Assembly: GCA_037439465.1 (NCBI GenBank)
Contig: JBBIVX010000002.1
Location: 1 to 64,000, forward strand
DNA length: 64,000 bases
Reading direction: 5' to 3'
DNA from: Parasulfuritortus sp037439465
GTDB taxonomy: Bacteria; Pseudomonadota; Gammaproteobacteria; Burkholderiales; Thiobacillaceae
Position 1 is the first letter of the stretch. Every line of letters starts with the position of its first letter. The translations under genes and the position numbers were made by a program. Positions 1 through 8,571 of the stretch are shown piece after piece. The notes beneath the pieces are model-generated. The model was not told the origin of the DNA and ran no database searches. It saw nothing but the letters and a program-made list of their open reading frames with translations.

Positions 1-443
1 GGCGTCGTCGCCCGGTATTTCAGCCATACACGCAGGCGGCGGAAGGTGTCACGGTCCAGGCTGTCGGGCAGAATGAGGCGAGTTTCGCTGGCGCGCCCGC
101 CCGGTTCACGGTAGCGCAGCAGCGCACACCACGACAGCACCCGTGTATCCGGCAAAAGCTTGATCGCCTGCCAGTCGTCACCCCGCCAGAGATCGAGACC
201 GCCGTCGGCGCGGGCGCGCAACCTGCACGCGCCACGCTGGCGGCCGGTCGCGGTGGAGCGTGCGGGTGCGGGCTTGAGGGTTATGAACAGACTGACCACT
301 ATCGCGGCGGCCAGCGGCAGCCGGTAGGGCCAGATTAGATCGGCCAGCCCCGCCGCCACGAGGGCGCACAGATGCAGCGCCACCAGGGCCAGCGTCAGCC
401 GCCGGGAGGGACCTATGTCGACGATCAGTGCCGGGCCTTTCAT
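1..443 (-). CDS. YgfX-like small membrane protein (3' end outside window)
   Basis: The frame starts at ATG 443-441 and stays open to the left edge, giving at least 147 residues. The N-terminal part holds two hydrophobic segments (about residues 14-34 and 38-54) separated by a short polar turn. A soluble C-terminal part follows with RxRADGGLDLWRGDDWQ and ends near WLKYR. This two-TM plus small beta-rich tail layout, at 140-150 residues, matches the YgfX/CptA family (membrane partner of SdhE, linked to cell-shape effects in enterics). The family assignment is by architecture and a loose motif match, and no sdhE is visible here. It is divergent from dacB with a 58-bp gap that must hold both promoters. 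Probably only the last few codons are missing. Confidence 0.6.
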   Translation of the reverse strand, partial: MKGPALIVDIGPSRRLTLALVALHLCALVAAGLADLIWPYRLPLAAAIVVSLFITLKPAPARSTATGRQRGACRLRARADGGLDLWRGDDWQAIKLLPDTRVLSWCALLRYREPGGRASETRLILPDSLDRDTFRRLRVWLKYRATT

Positions 444-501
444 GACGGCATGTTAGCGCACGCGGTTGTCCCGGCGGACCCGGATGCGGTACCGTTGAAC
501 C

Positions 502-1914
502 ATGTCCAAATCGCGCTTATCCCTCGCCCTTGTCTTGCTGTTGCTGGTTGGCTGGACGGCACAGGCCGCCACCTTGCCGCGCCAGATCAAGCGCGCGCTC
601 AAGGAGGCGCAAATACCCTGGGAGCACGTTGGCCTGGTCGTGCAGCCGCTGGACCGGCCCGGCCCCGGCGTCCGTCTCAATGCCGCCGTGCCGTTCAACC
701 CGGCCTCGATCATGAAGGTGGTCACGACGCTCGCGGCGCTCGATACCCTGGGCCCGGCCCACACCTTCAAGACCCAGGTGTTTATCGACGGCACGCTGGC
801 CGCTGGCGTGCTCAGCGGCAATCTGGTGCTCCAGGGCGGAGGCGACCCGGCGCTCAGTCTGGAACATTTCCATACCCTGCTGCATGCGCTGCGGGCGGGC
901 GGCCTGAGGCGGATCGAGGGTGATGTCATTCTCGATGGCGGTTATTACGCCATCGCCGACGCCGATCCGGCCGCCTTCGACGGCGCGCCGATCGAGCCGT
1001 ACAACGCCATTCCAGCCGCGCTATCGGTCAATTACAACGTCCTGCCGTTGAGTTTGGCGCCGGGGAGCGATGGTCTGGCCGCCCGGCTCGAACCGCCGGT
1101 ACTGCCGCTCGAAAATAGCCTGGTGGCGACTGACCGTCCTGACTGCGGCGATTGGCAGGATGGCGTGAGCGCCCGCCTTGACGGCGACCGGCTGCGGCTG
1201 GCCGGGAGTTACCCCGCGGCCTGCGGTGCGCGTACCCTGTGGCTCAATCTGTTGCCACCCGCCGCCACCGTTGCCGCCGTATTTGCCGCCGATTGGGCCG
1301 AGCTGGGCGGTGTTCTTGCCGGCCGCGCCCGTGCCGGGGCGACACCGCCGGGCGCGAGGCCGTTTTTGACCTTGGACTCGCCGCCCTTGGCCCAGATCGT
1401 GCGTGATACCAATAAATTCAGCAACAACGTCATGGCCAAGATGCTGTTTCTCAACCTCGGCGCGGCCCGCTGCGGCGCACCCGCCACCTGGGAGAAGGGC
1501 GAACGCGCCATTCGAGAGTGGTTGGCCGGCACCGGCCTGCGGCTGCCCGAACTGGTATTGGAAAATGGCAGCGGCCTGTCGCGCGCCGAGCGCCTCTCGG
1601 TCGGCTCTGTGGCCAGGCTGCTGACTTGGGCGGCAAGGCAGCCGCTGTATTACGAGTTCGCCGCCTCGCTGCCGGCGCTCGGCCTCGAAGGCACCCAGCG
1701 CAAACACCTGAACGCGACGCTGCTGGCCGGTCGCGCCTGGCTGAAAAGCGGCAGCCTGAACGGCACCCGCAACCTCGCCGGCTATGTGCTGGACGCCGCC
1801 GGCCGGCGCAAGGTGGTGGTGCTCTTCATCAATCACCACACGGATAGCGCCAAGCTGCGAAAGGTGCAGTCTGCGGTCTTGAGCTGGGCCATGGGCTTGC
1901 CCTCCGGGCACTGA
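502..1914 (+). CDS. dacB: D-alanyl-D-alanine carboxypeptidase/endopeptidase (PBP4 type)
   Basis: Periplasmic class C low-molecular-weight penicillin-binding protein that trims or cleaves peptidoglycan peptides. It has 470 residues, the usual size for the family. A signal peptide is clear (hydrophobic 6-20, AQA cleavage near 22-23). All three active-site motifs are present: SxxK as S69-I-M-K72, SxN as S307-N-N309, and K415-S-G417 in place of the commoner KTG. The ~180-residue insertion between the first two motifs is typical of PBP4. It is divergent from the YgfX-like gene and followed by a 317-bp AT-rich gap before priA. Identification is firm; the physiological role (cell separation, recycling) is inferred from the family. 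Confidence 0.95.
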   Translation: MSKSRLSLALVLLLLVGWTAQAATLPRQIKRALKEAQIPWEHVGLVVQPLDRPGPGVRLNAAVPFNPASIMKVVTTLAALDTLGPAHTFKTQVFIDGTLAAGVLSGNLVLQGGGDPALSLEHFHTLLHALRAGGLRRIEGDVILDGGYYAIADADPAAFDGAPIEPYNAIPAALSVNYNVLPLSLAPGSDGLAARLEPPVLPLENSLVATDRPDCGDWQDGVSARLDGDRLRLAGSYPAACGARTLWLNLLPPAATVAAVFAADWAELGGVLAGRARAGATPPGARPFLTLDSPPLAQIVRDTNKFSNNVMAKMLFLNLGAARCGAPATWEKGERAIREWLAGTGLRLPELVLENGSGLSRAERLSVGSVARLLTWAARQPLYYEFAASLPALGLEGTQRKHLNATLLAGRAWLKSGSLNGTRNLAGYVLDAAGRRKVVVLFINHHTDSAKLRKVQSAVLSWAMGLPSGH

Positions 1915-2231
1915 ACGCGATCGCTTGTCAAGCGTTTTACGCTACTTTAGCGCTGACTTATACACACGTAAGGACGCGCCCCGCGCGTCTGTCAAGGGGG
2001 ATGCGCCATAAATTGGTAAAATTATTCAACTCAATGATTATTAAGAGAATATTGATTGCATGTTTTTTGTGCTGAACAACCTAACCTGGCATTGCATAAG
2101 GCTTTTTTGGCCTTTGGAAAAGAGTTGCCCACAGAGTTATCCACAACTTTCGTGGACAAGGAAAAAATCCCATGACAGGGACCAATGTTGTCGATGCCAT
2201 CCAGAAATCACTTTAGGTTTGATGGCTAACC
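1915..2231. promoter_or_regulatory. AT-rich intergenic region with clustered DnaA-box-like sites
   Basis: This 317-bp gap contains no gene. Two sites fit the strict DnaA consensus TTATNCACA: TTATACACA at 1958-1966 and TTATCCACA at 2137-2145. The second is flanked by relaxed boxes, TTGCCCACA at 2125-2133 and, on the minus strand, TTGTCCACG at 2159-2151. Between the outer boxes lies a strongly AT-rich stretch (about 2007-2070), conspicuous in such GC-rich DNA. The arrangement resembles a DnaA-controlled promoter, or on a larger reading a replication-origin-like unit. The priA promoter must also lie here, but I see no convincing -35/-10 pair. Function is inferred; the boxes themselves are directly visible. 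Confidence 0.5.
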
Positions 2232-4409
2232 TTGACTGAACCTCGCCCGATCCTGGTCCGGGTCGCCCTGGACACCCCGCTCGACCAGGTCTTCGATTAT
2301 CTGGCGGCCGATGCCGACGCGGCCGACGTCGGCAGGCGGGTGCGCGTGCCCTTCGGCCGGCGCGAGCAGGTGGGCGTGATCGTCGGCCTCACCGACCACG
2401 CCGCCGTCGAGGAAACCCGGCTGCGGCCGGTGACGGCCATTGACCGGGCGTTACCGCCCCTGCCCGCCGATATCCTGCAACTGGCGCGGTTCGCCGCCGG
2501 CTACTACCAGCACCCGCTCGGTTCGGTGTTGCTGGGTCTGCTGCCGCCCGCCCTCAAGCGCGCCACCTTCCGTCCACCGCCGCCGTTGGCCTATGCTCTG
2601 ACCCCGGCGGGTGTCGAATATTGCCGCGCCCTGCCGGCGCGCGCCCCGGCGCAGCGGCGCCTGGCGGAACGGTTACAGGCCGGGCCGGTCGCCGCCATGC
2701 GCCTCGCCGATCTGCGGCCGACCCTGCGCCAGTGGCTGCAGGCGGGTTATGTGACGGCGGCCGCCGTCACCACCGAGGCCACCGCGGCCGCCTCAGCGCC
2801 GGCACTGAATGCCGCTCAGGCCGGTGCCGTGGCGGCTGTCCTTGCCGCCGGGCCGGGTTTTTCCGCCTGGCTGTTGCATGGCGTCACCGGCAGCGGCAAG
2901 ACCGAGGTCTACCTGCGGCTGATCGAAGACATCTTCGCCAAGGGGCGGCAGGCGCTGGTACTGGCGCCGGAGATCCACCTCACGCCGCAACTGGTGGAGC
3001 GCTTCGCCCGCCGCTTTCCCGGCCGCCGTATCGTCAGTCTGCACAGCGGCCTGGGGGCTGGCGAGCGCCTGGCCGGCTGGCTCGATGGTCTCCACGGCCG
3101 CGCCGATCTTGTGCTGGGCACCCGGCTGGCCGTGTTCGCCCCATTGCCCCGGTTGGGACTGATCGTGGTGGACGAGGAGCACGACGCTTCCTACAAGCAG
3201 ATGGAAGGTCTGCGCTACCACGCCCGCGATGTCGCGATCTGGCGCGCACGCCAGGCCGGCGTGCCGGTCCTGCTCGGTTCGGCGACGCCGGCGCTGGAGT
3301 CCTGGGCCAACGTCAAGAAGGGCCGCTACCAACTGCTCAGCCTGCCCGCCCGCGCCCACGCCGCAGCGAGCCTGCCGGCGGTGCGGCTTATCGATACCCG
3401 CCTCGACCGGGCCAAGCAGGGCCTGTCGACGACCCTGCGCCAGGCCCTGCAGGAAACGCTGGCGCAGGGCGGGCAGAGTCTGGTGTTCATCAACCGCCGC
3501 GGCTATGCGCCCGTTTTATATTGCCGCGCCTGCGGCCAGGTCAGCCAGTGTCCGCGCTGTTCCGCCCACCAGGTCGTGCACCGTGGCGCCGGCGGCTACC
3601 AGTTGCGTTGTCATCAATGCGGGCTGGCGGCGCGGCCGCCCACGGTCTGCCCGCAGTGCGGCAGCCTCGACCTGCAGGCGGCGGGGCAGGGCACGCAGCG
3701 GCTGGAGATCACGCTGGCCGAACTCTTCCCCAGCGCCCGCCTGCTGCGTATCGACCGCGACACCACCGGCCGCCGCGGCGCCTTCGCCGCCATGCGCGAT
3801 GCGATCGCGGCACGCGAGGTCGATATCCTGGTCGGCACCCAGATCGTCGCCAAGGGCCACGACTTCCCCGCGCTTACTCTGGTGGGGGTGATCAATGCCG
3901 ACCAGGCGCTGCTGTCGACCGATTTCCGCGCCTCCGAGCGTCTTTTCGCGCAGCTCATGCAGGTCGGCGGGCGGGCCGGGCGGGCCGAGCGCGCCGGACG
4001 GGTGCTGATCCAGACCGACTACCCGCAACACCCGCTCTACGAGGCGCTGGTGGCACACGATTATCCCGCCTTCGCCGAGCGCACCCTGCGCGAACGCCGG
4101 CAGGCCGATTTCCCGCCCTTCAGCTACCAGGCCCTGCTGCGGGCGGAGGCGGGATCCATGGCCGAGGCCCTCGCTTTTCTGACACGGGCACGCGCCCTCG
4201 GCCAGGACCAGGCCGCCGGGGTGATCATCTACGATCCGGTGCCGGCACTGATGCCGCGCGTGGCCAACCGCGAGCGGGCGCAACTGTTGTTACAGTCGGC
4301 CAGCCGTGCCCGCCTGCAACGTTTTCTGACGCCCTGGGTGACGGCCATGCGGCAACTGAAGTGCGGCAATTTGCGCTGGTCGCTGGACGTCGACCCGCTG
4401 GCCATGTGA
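2232..4409 (+). CDS. priA: primosomal protein N', replication restart helicase
   Basis: ATP-dependent 3'-5' DNA helicase that recognises abandoned forks and reloads the replisome. It has 725 residues (E. coli PriA has 732). The 3'BD-like N-terminus begins right after a TTG start. Walker A is GVTGSGKT at 217-224, Walker B/DEEH at 314-317, and the zinc-binding cysteine pairs begin at C431 (CRAC, CPRC, CHQC, CPQC). Helicase motifs V/VI follow (VGTQIVAKGHDFP, QVGGRAGR). TTG is the only start that gives the usual PriA N-terminus, so I keep it. The upstream DnaA-box cluster makes replication-linked expression conceivable. It is followed after 96 bp by argS. Confidence 0.97.
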   Translation: MTEPRPILVRVALDTPLDQVFDYLAADADAADVGRRVRVPFGRREQVGVIVGLTDHAAVEETRLRPVTAIDRALPPLPADILQLARFAAGYYQHPLGSVLLGLLPPALKRATFRPPPPLAYALTPAGVEYCRALPARAPAQRRLAERLQAGPVAAMRLADLRPTLRQWLQAGYVTAAAVTTEATAAASAPALNAAQAGAVAAVLAAGPGFSAWLLHGVTGSGKTEVYLRLIEDIFAKGRQALVLAPEIHLTPQLVERFARRFPGRRIVSLHSGLGAGERLAGWLDGLHGRADLVLGTRLAVFAPLPRLGLIVVDEEHDASYKQMEGLRYHARDVAIWRARQAGVPVLLGSATPALESWANVKKGRYQLLSLPARAHAAASLPAVRLIDTRLDRAKQGLSTTLRQALQETLAQGGQSLVFINRRGYAPVLYCRACGQVSQCPRCSAHQVVHRGAGGYQLRCHQCGLAARPPTVCPQCGSLDLQAAGQGTQRLEITLAELFPSARLLRIDRDTTGRRGAFAAMRDAIAAREVDILVGTQIVAKGHDFPALTLVGVINADQALLSTDFRASERLFAQLMQVGGRAGRAERAGRVLIQTDYPQHPLYEALVAHDYPAFAERTLRERRQADFPPFSYQALLRAEAGSMAEALAFLTRARALGQDQAAGVIIYDPVPALMPRVANRERAQLLLQSASRARLQRFLTPWVTAMRQLKCGNLRWSLDVDPLAM

Positions 4410-4474
4410 GCCGCCAACGTCCGGCCGGGCCGTTTCCACCCTGTCTTGCGGCATTCGCCGGCGGTCCAGTCGGC

Positions 4475-4480
4475 TATAAT
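4475..4480 (+). promoter_or_regulatory. -10 element upstream of argS
   Basis: A perfect TATAAT lies 25 bp before the argS start and is followed at once by CCGGCC. No good -35 sits at 16-18 bp; TTGCGG at 4446 is 23 bp away. The same -10 plus CCGGCC layout recurs at 30227, 32266 and 53551. Confidence 0.5.
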
Positions 4481-4505
4481 CCGGCCCTATGCGAGTGCCC
4501 ACCTC

Positions 4506-6239
4506 ATGAACTATATCGAGCCAAAATCCCTTCTCACGGGGCTGTTCCGGCAGGCCCTGGCGAGCGTCGCGCCCGGCGTCGACAGTGTCATCGAACTGAC
4601 GCGGCCGAAGCAGTCGAGCCATGGCGACTATGCCTGCAATGCCGCCATGCCGCTGGCGCGCGCCCTCAAGCGCAACCCCCGCGAGGTGGCGGCGGAGATC
4701 GTCGCCGCCTTGCCTGCCTGCGCCGATATCGCGCGTACCGAGATTGCCGGGCCAGGCTTCATCAACGTCTTTCTCGAACCCGCCGCCAAGCAACGCCTGC
4801 CGGGTCATATCCTGGCCAGGGGCGGTGACTATGGCAAGAGCGACCTGGGCCGGGGCGAGCGGCTGCAGGTGGAATTCGTCTCCGCCAATCCGACCGGTCC
4901 GCTGCATGTCGGCCACGGTCGCGGCGCGGCCTTCGGCGCCAGTCTGGCCAACGTGCTCGCCTTCACCGGGCACGATGTCTACCGCGAGTATTACGTCAAT
5001 GACGCCGGCCGGCAGATGGACATACTGGCCTTGTCCACCTGGTTGCGCTACCTGGAACTGACCGGCGAATTCGTGCCCTTTCCGGCCAATGCCTATCAGG
5101 GCGATTACGTCAAGGTGATGGCGGAAAGCGTCTTCGCCCTGCACGGCGACCGTTACCGCCAGCCGGCGGCGGCCGTGACTGCGGCGGTGCCGGACGCCGC
5201 CGCCGAGCCCGAGGGCCATCTCGATGCCCTGATCGCCAACGCCAAGTCGCTGCTGGGCGCCGACTATGCCTACATCCACGGCTATGCCCTGGAGGAGCAG
5301 CTGGGCGACTGCCGCAATGACCTCACCGAATTCGGCGTCAACTTCGACCACTGGTTTTCCGAACGCACCCTGCACGACGCCGGCCTCATCGAGCGGGCCG
5401 TGGCGGCCCTGCGCAAACACGGCCACGTGTACGATCAGGACGGCGCGCTGTGGTTCCGTTCCACCGCCTTTGGCGACGAGAAGGACCGGGTGGTGCGGCG
5501 GGAGAATGGCATTTACACCTATTTTGCCGCCGACATCGCCTACCACCTGAACAAGTTCGAGCGCGGTTTCAGCCGCGTCATCGACATCTGGGGCGCCGAC
5601 CACCACGGCTACATAGCGCGCGTCAAAGGGGCGCTCAAGGCCGCCGGCGCCGACCCCGACCGCCTTGCCGTCGCCCTGGTGCAATTCGCCGTGCTGTGGG
5701 AAGGCGGGCAGAAGAAATCCATGTCCACCCGCGCCGGCCAATACGTCACCTTGCGCGAGTTGCGGCATGAGGTCGGCAACGACGCCTGCCGTTTCTTCTA
5801 TGTGCTGCGAAAATCCGACCAGCATCTGGATTTCGACCTCGACCTGGCCAAGAGCCAGAGCAGCGACAACCCGGTCTATTACATCCAGTACGCCCATGCC
5901 CGCATAGCCAGCGTTCTGGCGGCCTGGGGGGGCGACATGGAAGAACTGAAGGCGGCCGACTGCGCGCCACTCGTCCATCCCCAGGAACTCGCCCTGCTCA
6001 ACCGCCTGGCCGAGTTCCCGGAGATCTGCGCCGCCGCCGCCCGTGAATTCTCGCCCCACCTCATCGCCTATTATCTCAAGGACCTGGCGGCTGACCTGCA
6101 TGGCCTTTATGTCGCCTGCCAATTCCTGGCGGGAGACGCGGCCCTGCGGCAGGCCAGGCTGGCGCTCATCGCCGCCACCCGTCAGGTACTGAGAAGCGGC
6201 CTTGACTTGCTGGGCGTGTGCGCGCCGGACAAGATGTAA
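4506..6239 (+). CDS. argS: arginyl-tRNA synthetase
   Basis: Class I aminoacyl-tRNA synthetase that charges tRNA-Arg in the cytoplasm. It has 577 residues, normal for the family. The N-terminal Add-1 domain is followed by the HIGH-equivalent HVGH at 134-137. The KMSKS-equivalent loop is KKSMST at 403-408, and an all-alpha anticodon-binding domain ends the protein. The frame is open 20 codons further upstream, but the region 4446-4505 holds the -10 box, so the start is placed at ATG 4506 (MNYIEPKSL). The family usually lacks a canonical KMSKS, so the variant here is ordinary. Confidence 0.97.
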   Translation: MNYIEPKSLLTGLFRQALASVAPGVDSVIELTRPKQSSHGDYACNAAMPLARALKRNPREVAAEIVAALPACADIARTEIAGPGFINVFLEPAAKQRLPGHILARGGDYGKSDLGRGERLQVEFVSANPTGPLHVGHGRGAAFGASLANVLAFTGHDVYREYYVNDAGRQMDILALSTWLRYLELTGEFVPFPANAYQGDYVKVMAESVFALHGDRYRQPAAAVTAAVPDAAAEPEGHLDALIANAKSLLGADYAYIHGYALEEQLGDCRNDLTEFGVNFDHWFSERTLHDAGLIERAVAALRKHGHVYDQDGALWFRSTAFGDEKDRVVRRENGIYTYFAADIAYHLNKFERGFSRVIDIWGADHHGYIARVKGALKAAGADPDRLAVALVQFAVLWEGGQKKSMSTRAGQYVTLRELRHEVGNDACRFFYVLRKSDQHLDFDLDLAKSQSSDNPVYYIQYAHARIASVLAAWGGDMEELKAADCAPLVHPQELALLNRLAEFPEICAAAAREFSPHLIAYYLKDLAADLHGLYVACQFLAGDAALRQARLALIAATRQVLRSGLDLLGVCAPDKM

Positions 6240-6254
6240 ACGCGGCGACTCGAG

Positions 6255-6827
6255 ATGATGGCGCAACGGGATTACCGCGACCCCACTGGCCCCCGCCCCG
6301 CGCGGAACGGACGCGGCGGCAAGCGTGGCGGCCTGTTTTCCGGTCTGGCGGTCGGTGTCCTGCTCGGCTTGGCTGTGATCGCCGGGCTCGTCTGGCTGCT
6401 CACGCCGCGGGCGGGCGACTTCAAAGCGGTGACCCCGGCGCCCGAGCTCAGGCCGCCGCCCGCCGCCATTGTCACGCCGCCGCCGGTCGAGGCGCCGGCC
6501 CAGGCCGGTGACGATACCAATTACACCTTTTACCAAATCCTGCCCGGCAACCGCACGCCCAGGCCGTTGCCGCCGGCCAAGGCGAAGGCGGCCTGGTGGC
6601 TGCAGGTCGCGGCGCTGAAGAACGAGGACGAGGCCCAGGCACTCAAGACCAGGCTCGGCCAGCTCCGCCTGAGCGTGGTGGTGCAGCGCTACACCGCCGG
6701 TCAGGACACCCTCTACCGTGTCCGCATCGGCCCGTTCGCCACCGAGGACGAGGCGCGGCCGGCGCGGGAGACCCTGCTCGTGAACAAATTTGAAGCCCGA
6801 CTGCTCAAAGAAGCGGTTACCCCCTAG
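6255..6827 (+). CDS. SPOR-domain membrane protein (FtsN-like)
   Basis: 190-residue bitopic inner-membrane protein. A basic cytoplasmic head rich in Arg/Gly (1-33) is followed by one TM helix (about 35-56). Next come a Pro/Ala-rich periplasmic linker and a C-terminal SPOR domain (about 113-186, WLQVAALKNEDEAQ ... YRVRIGPFATEDEA). SPOR domains bind denuded septal glycan, so a role at the division site is likely. This argS-SPOR-dsbA order is common in betaproteobacteria. It lies 15 bp after argS and 10 bp before dsbA, so it is probably co-transcribed. It lacks the long linker of enteric FtsN, so I do not assign ftsN. Confidence 0.85.
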   Translation: MMAQRDYRDPTGPRPARNGRGGKRGGLFSGLAVGVLLGLAVIAGLVWLLTPRAGDFKAVTPAPELRPPPAAIVTPPPVEAPAQAGDDTNYTFYQILPGNRTPRPLPPAKAKAAWWLQVAALKNEDEAQALKTRLGQLRLSVVVQRYTAGQDTLYRVRIGPFATEDEARPARETLLVNKFEARLLKEAVTP

Positions 6828-6837
6828 GAGATTCGAC

Positions 6838-7476
6838 ATGCGCCTCAGTAAACTGCTCGCCACCTTCGTCCTCGTTTTGCCCTTCGCCCTCGCCGCGCCG
6901 CCGGCCACGGCCATCGAGGCCGGCAAGGATTACCTCGTCCTGTCGCCGGCGCAGCCGGGCGGCCTGAAGTCCAAGGTCGAGGTGGTGGAGTTCTTCGCCT
7001 ATACCTGCCCGCACTGCTTCGAACTGGAGCCCGAACTCAACCTGTGGGCCAAGAAGCTGCCCAAAAACGTGGTGCTGAAACGGCAACCGGTGATCTTCAA
7101 CGACAGTTGGGAGCCCATGGCACGGGCCTACTTCGCCCTCGAGGCCCTGGGCCAGGTGGACAGGCTGCATGCCGACGTCTTCAACGCCATCCACGTCGAT
7201 GACCAGAAGCTCACCGAGCCCGCGGTGTTCTTCGACTGGGCCGCCAGTCATGGTGTGGACAAGACCAAGCTCAAGGCCGCCTACAATTCTTTCGGGGTCA
7301 GCGCCAAGGTGGCCAGGGCCAAACAGATGGGCCGCGCCTACAAGCTTTCCGGGGTGCCGACGCTGGCGGTGAATGGCCGCTACCTGACCTCCGCGGCGCA
7401 GACAGGCAGTCATGTAAAGGCCCTGGAAGTGGTGGATGCCCTCATCCGCCAGGAAAGCAAGCGCCGCCGCAAATGA
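6838..7476 (+). CDS. dsbA: thiol:disulfide interchange protein DsbA
   Basis: Periplasmic oxidase that introduces disulfides into exported proteins. It has 212 residues with a signal peptide (hydrophobic 8-22, ATA before IEAGKDY). A thioredoxin fold with an inserted helical domain carries the active site C57-P-H-C60, and the cis-proline loop is GVP with P174. AGGAG 7 bp before ATG 6838 fixes the start; the frame is open 16 codons upstream without support. Last gene of the argS-SPOR-dsbA run. Multiheme cytochromes and many type II substrates encoded in this window would depend on controlled periplasmic thiol chemistry, a connection that is inferred only. Confidence 0.95.
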   Translation: MRLSKLLATFVLVLPFALAAPPATAIEAGKDYLVLSPAQPGGLKSKVEVVEFFAYTCPHCFELEPELNLWAKKLPKNVVLKRQPVIFNDSWEPMARAYFALEALGQVDRLHADVFNAIHVDDQKLTEPAVFFDWAASHGVDKTKLKAAYNSFGVSAKVARAKQMGRAYKLSGVPTLAVNGRYLTSAAQTGSHVKALEVVDALIRQESKRRRK

Positions 7477-7536
7477 ACGCGCTTGTCCACCAATAGGGCG
7501 TATGCGTTACACTGCGAGTAAATCTCCGGGCTAACC

Positions 7537-8172
7537 ATGGACGCCATTCAAGTTCTCATCATCGATGACCACCCCCTTATCCGGCTGGGGGTCAAGCGCT
7601 CCCTGGAGTCGAGCGGCGGCATGCAGGTGGTGGGCGAATGCGCCGATCTGGCGTCCACGCGCAAGTGGCTCGATCTCAACGGCAAGGCGCACGTCGCCAT
7701 CCTCGACCGCAGCCTGCCCGACGGCGACGGTCTGGAAATCGTCGAGGCCCTCAAGGCGGCCGGAATCAAGGTCATCGTGTTGACGGTGGAGGATGATGAC
7801 GTCGAGATACGTGCCGCCATCGAGGCCGGTGTCGACGGCTACTTGCTCAAGTCGTCGGATACGGACCAGATCATCCATGCCATCGGTGTCGTGCTCCAGG
7901 ACGCCGGCGCCTTTCCGCCGCAGGTGCTGAAAAAAATCTACCGCGGCAACCAGAATGACAACCCTATCAGCCGGCTCTCCGCGCGCGAACTGGAGATTGC
8001 CGAATATGTGGCCCAGGGCTACAGCAACAAGGTCATCGGGGCCAAGCTCAACCTCTCCGACAATACCGTGCGCAACCATCTGGCCAACATCATGCAGAAA
8101 CTCGACTTTCACAACCGCGTGCAGGTGGCCACCCTGGTCCTGCAGCACCTGAGGAAGGCCAGGCGGATCTGA
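7537..8172 (+). CDS. NarL/FixJ-family response regulator
   Basis: 211-residue two-component transcription factor. The receiver domain (about 4-118) has the acidic pocket D10/D11, phospho-acceptor D57, T83 and K105. The C-terminal LuxR-type HTH (about 146-205) contains LSARELEIAEYVAQG and NKVIGAKLNLSDNTVRNHL. A weak promoter can be proposed upstream (TTGTCC at 7483 and TACACT at 7508, spacing 19). No histidine kinase is next to it, so it is an orphan here; its partner and targets are unknown. Position before the copper efflux genes could hint at control of them, but only 13 bp separates it from the next gene, so simple co-transcription is equally possible. Confidence 0.88.
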   Translation: MDAIQVLIIDDHPLIRLGVKRSLESSGGMQVVGECADLASTRKWLDLNGKAHVAILDRSLPDGDGLEIVEALKAAGIKVIVLTVEDDDVEIRAAIEAGVDGYLLKSSDTDQIIHAIGVVLQDAGAFPPQVLKKIYRGNQNDNPISRLSARELEIAEYVAQGYSNKVIGAKLNLSDNTVRNHLANIMQKLDFHNRVQVATLVLQHLRKARRI

Positions 8173-8185
8173 CTCCCCGCGATCC

Positions 8186-8518
8186 ATGCGCATATTCCTG
8201 GCCATTCTGTTTCGTTGCATCCTGGCGCTCGGCCTGGGGTTCACCCCCGTGGCCAACGCCCTGAGCATGGCGGCCCCGGCCACCCACGCGAAGGGCGCTC
8301 CCGCCTGCCACGCGCCCTGCCATGACGAGCAGAAGCCAGCCGGCAAGTGCTGTGGCAGCGCAAACCCATGCCACTGCGCCATGGCCACCGCCCTGCCGGC
8401 AACGCTTCCTCCCTGCGCCTCCCCCGCCGGGCTGGCGGACCATCCGCAGACCGTCCGCCGCTTTGCCCTGGAACAGCCCATTATTCCTGACACGCCTCCC
8501 CCGCGCCTGATTTCCTGA
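8186..8518 (+). CDS. small Cys/His-rich exported protein, CopL-like
   Basis: 110 residues with an N-terminal signal sequence (hydrophobic 3-25). A short Cys/His-rich centre follows (ACHAPCHDEQ, CCGSANPCHC) and then a Pro-rich tail ending PPPRLIS. Size, metal-ligand centre and proline tail resemble CopL-type or DUF2946-like proteins that precede copper resistance operons. This one directly precedes a CusCBA-type pump. Likely a periplasmic metal binder or sensor accessory; no catalytic motif is visible. The assignment is by composition and context, so treat the name as provisional. Confidence 0.6.
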   Translation: MRIFLAILFRCILALGLGFTPVANALSMAAPATHAKGAPACHAPCHDEQKPAGKCCGSANPCHCAMATALPATLPPCASPAGLADHPQTVRRFALEQPIIPDTPPPRLIS

Positions 8519-8571
8519 TTGCCTTCCGGATCATCCCGGCTGCCCTGCAGCCTTATTGCGTGGAGCGTTGC

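Noticed and set aside
2621..4828. 735-codon plus-strand frame overlapping priA and argS
   Set aside because: Frame-shifted shadow of priA rich in Arg/Pro/Gly; it crosses two confirmed genes.
4290..6926. Very long open frame (878 codons) on the minus strand across argS
   Set aside because: It is the antisense shadow of argS and the SPOR gene; the translation is rich in Gly/Arg/His repeats without a recognisable domain, as expected from GC-rich coding DNA.
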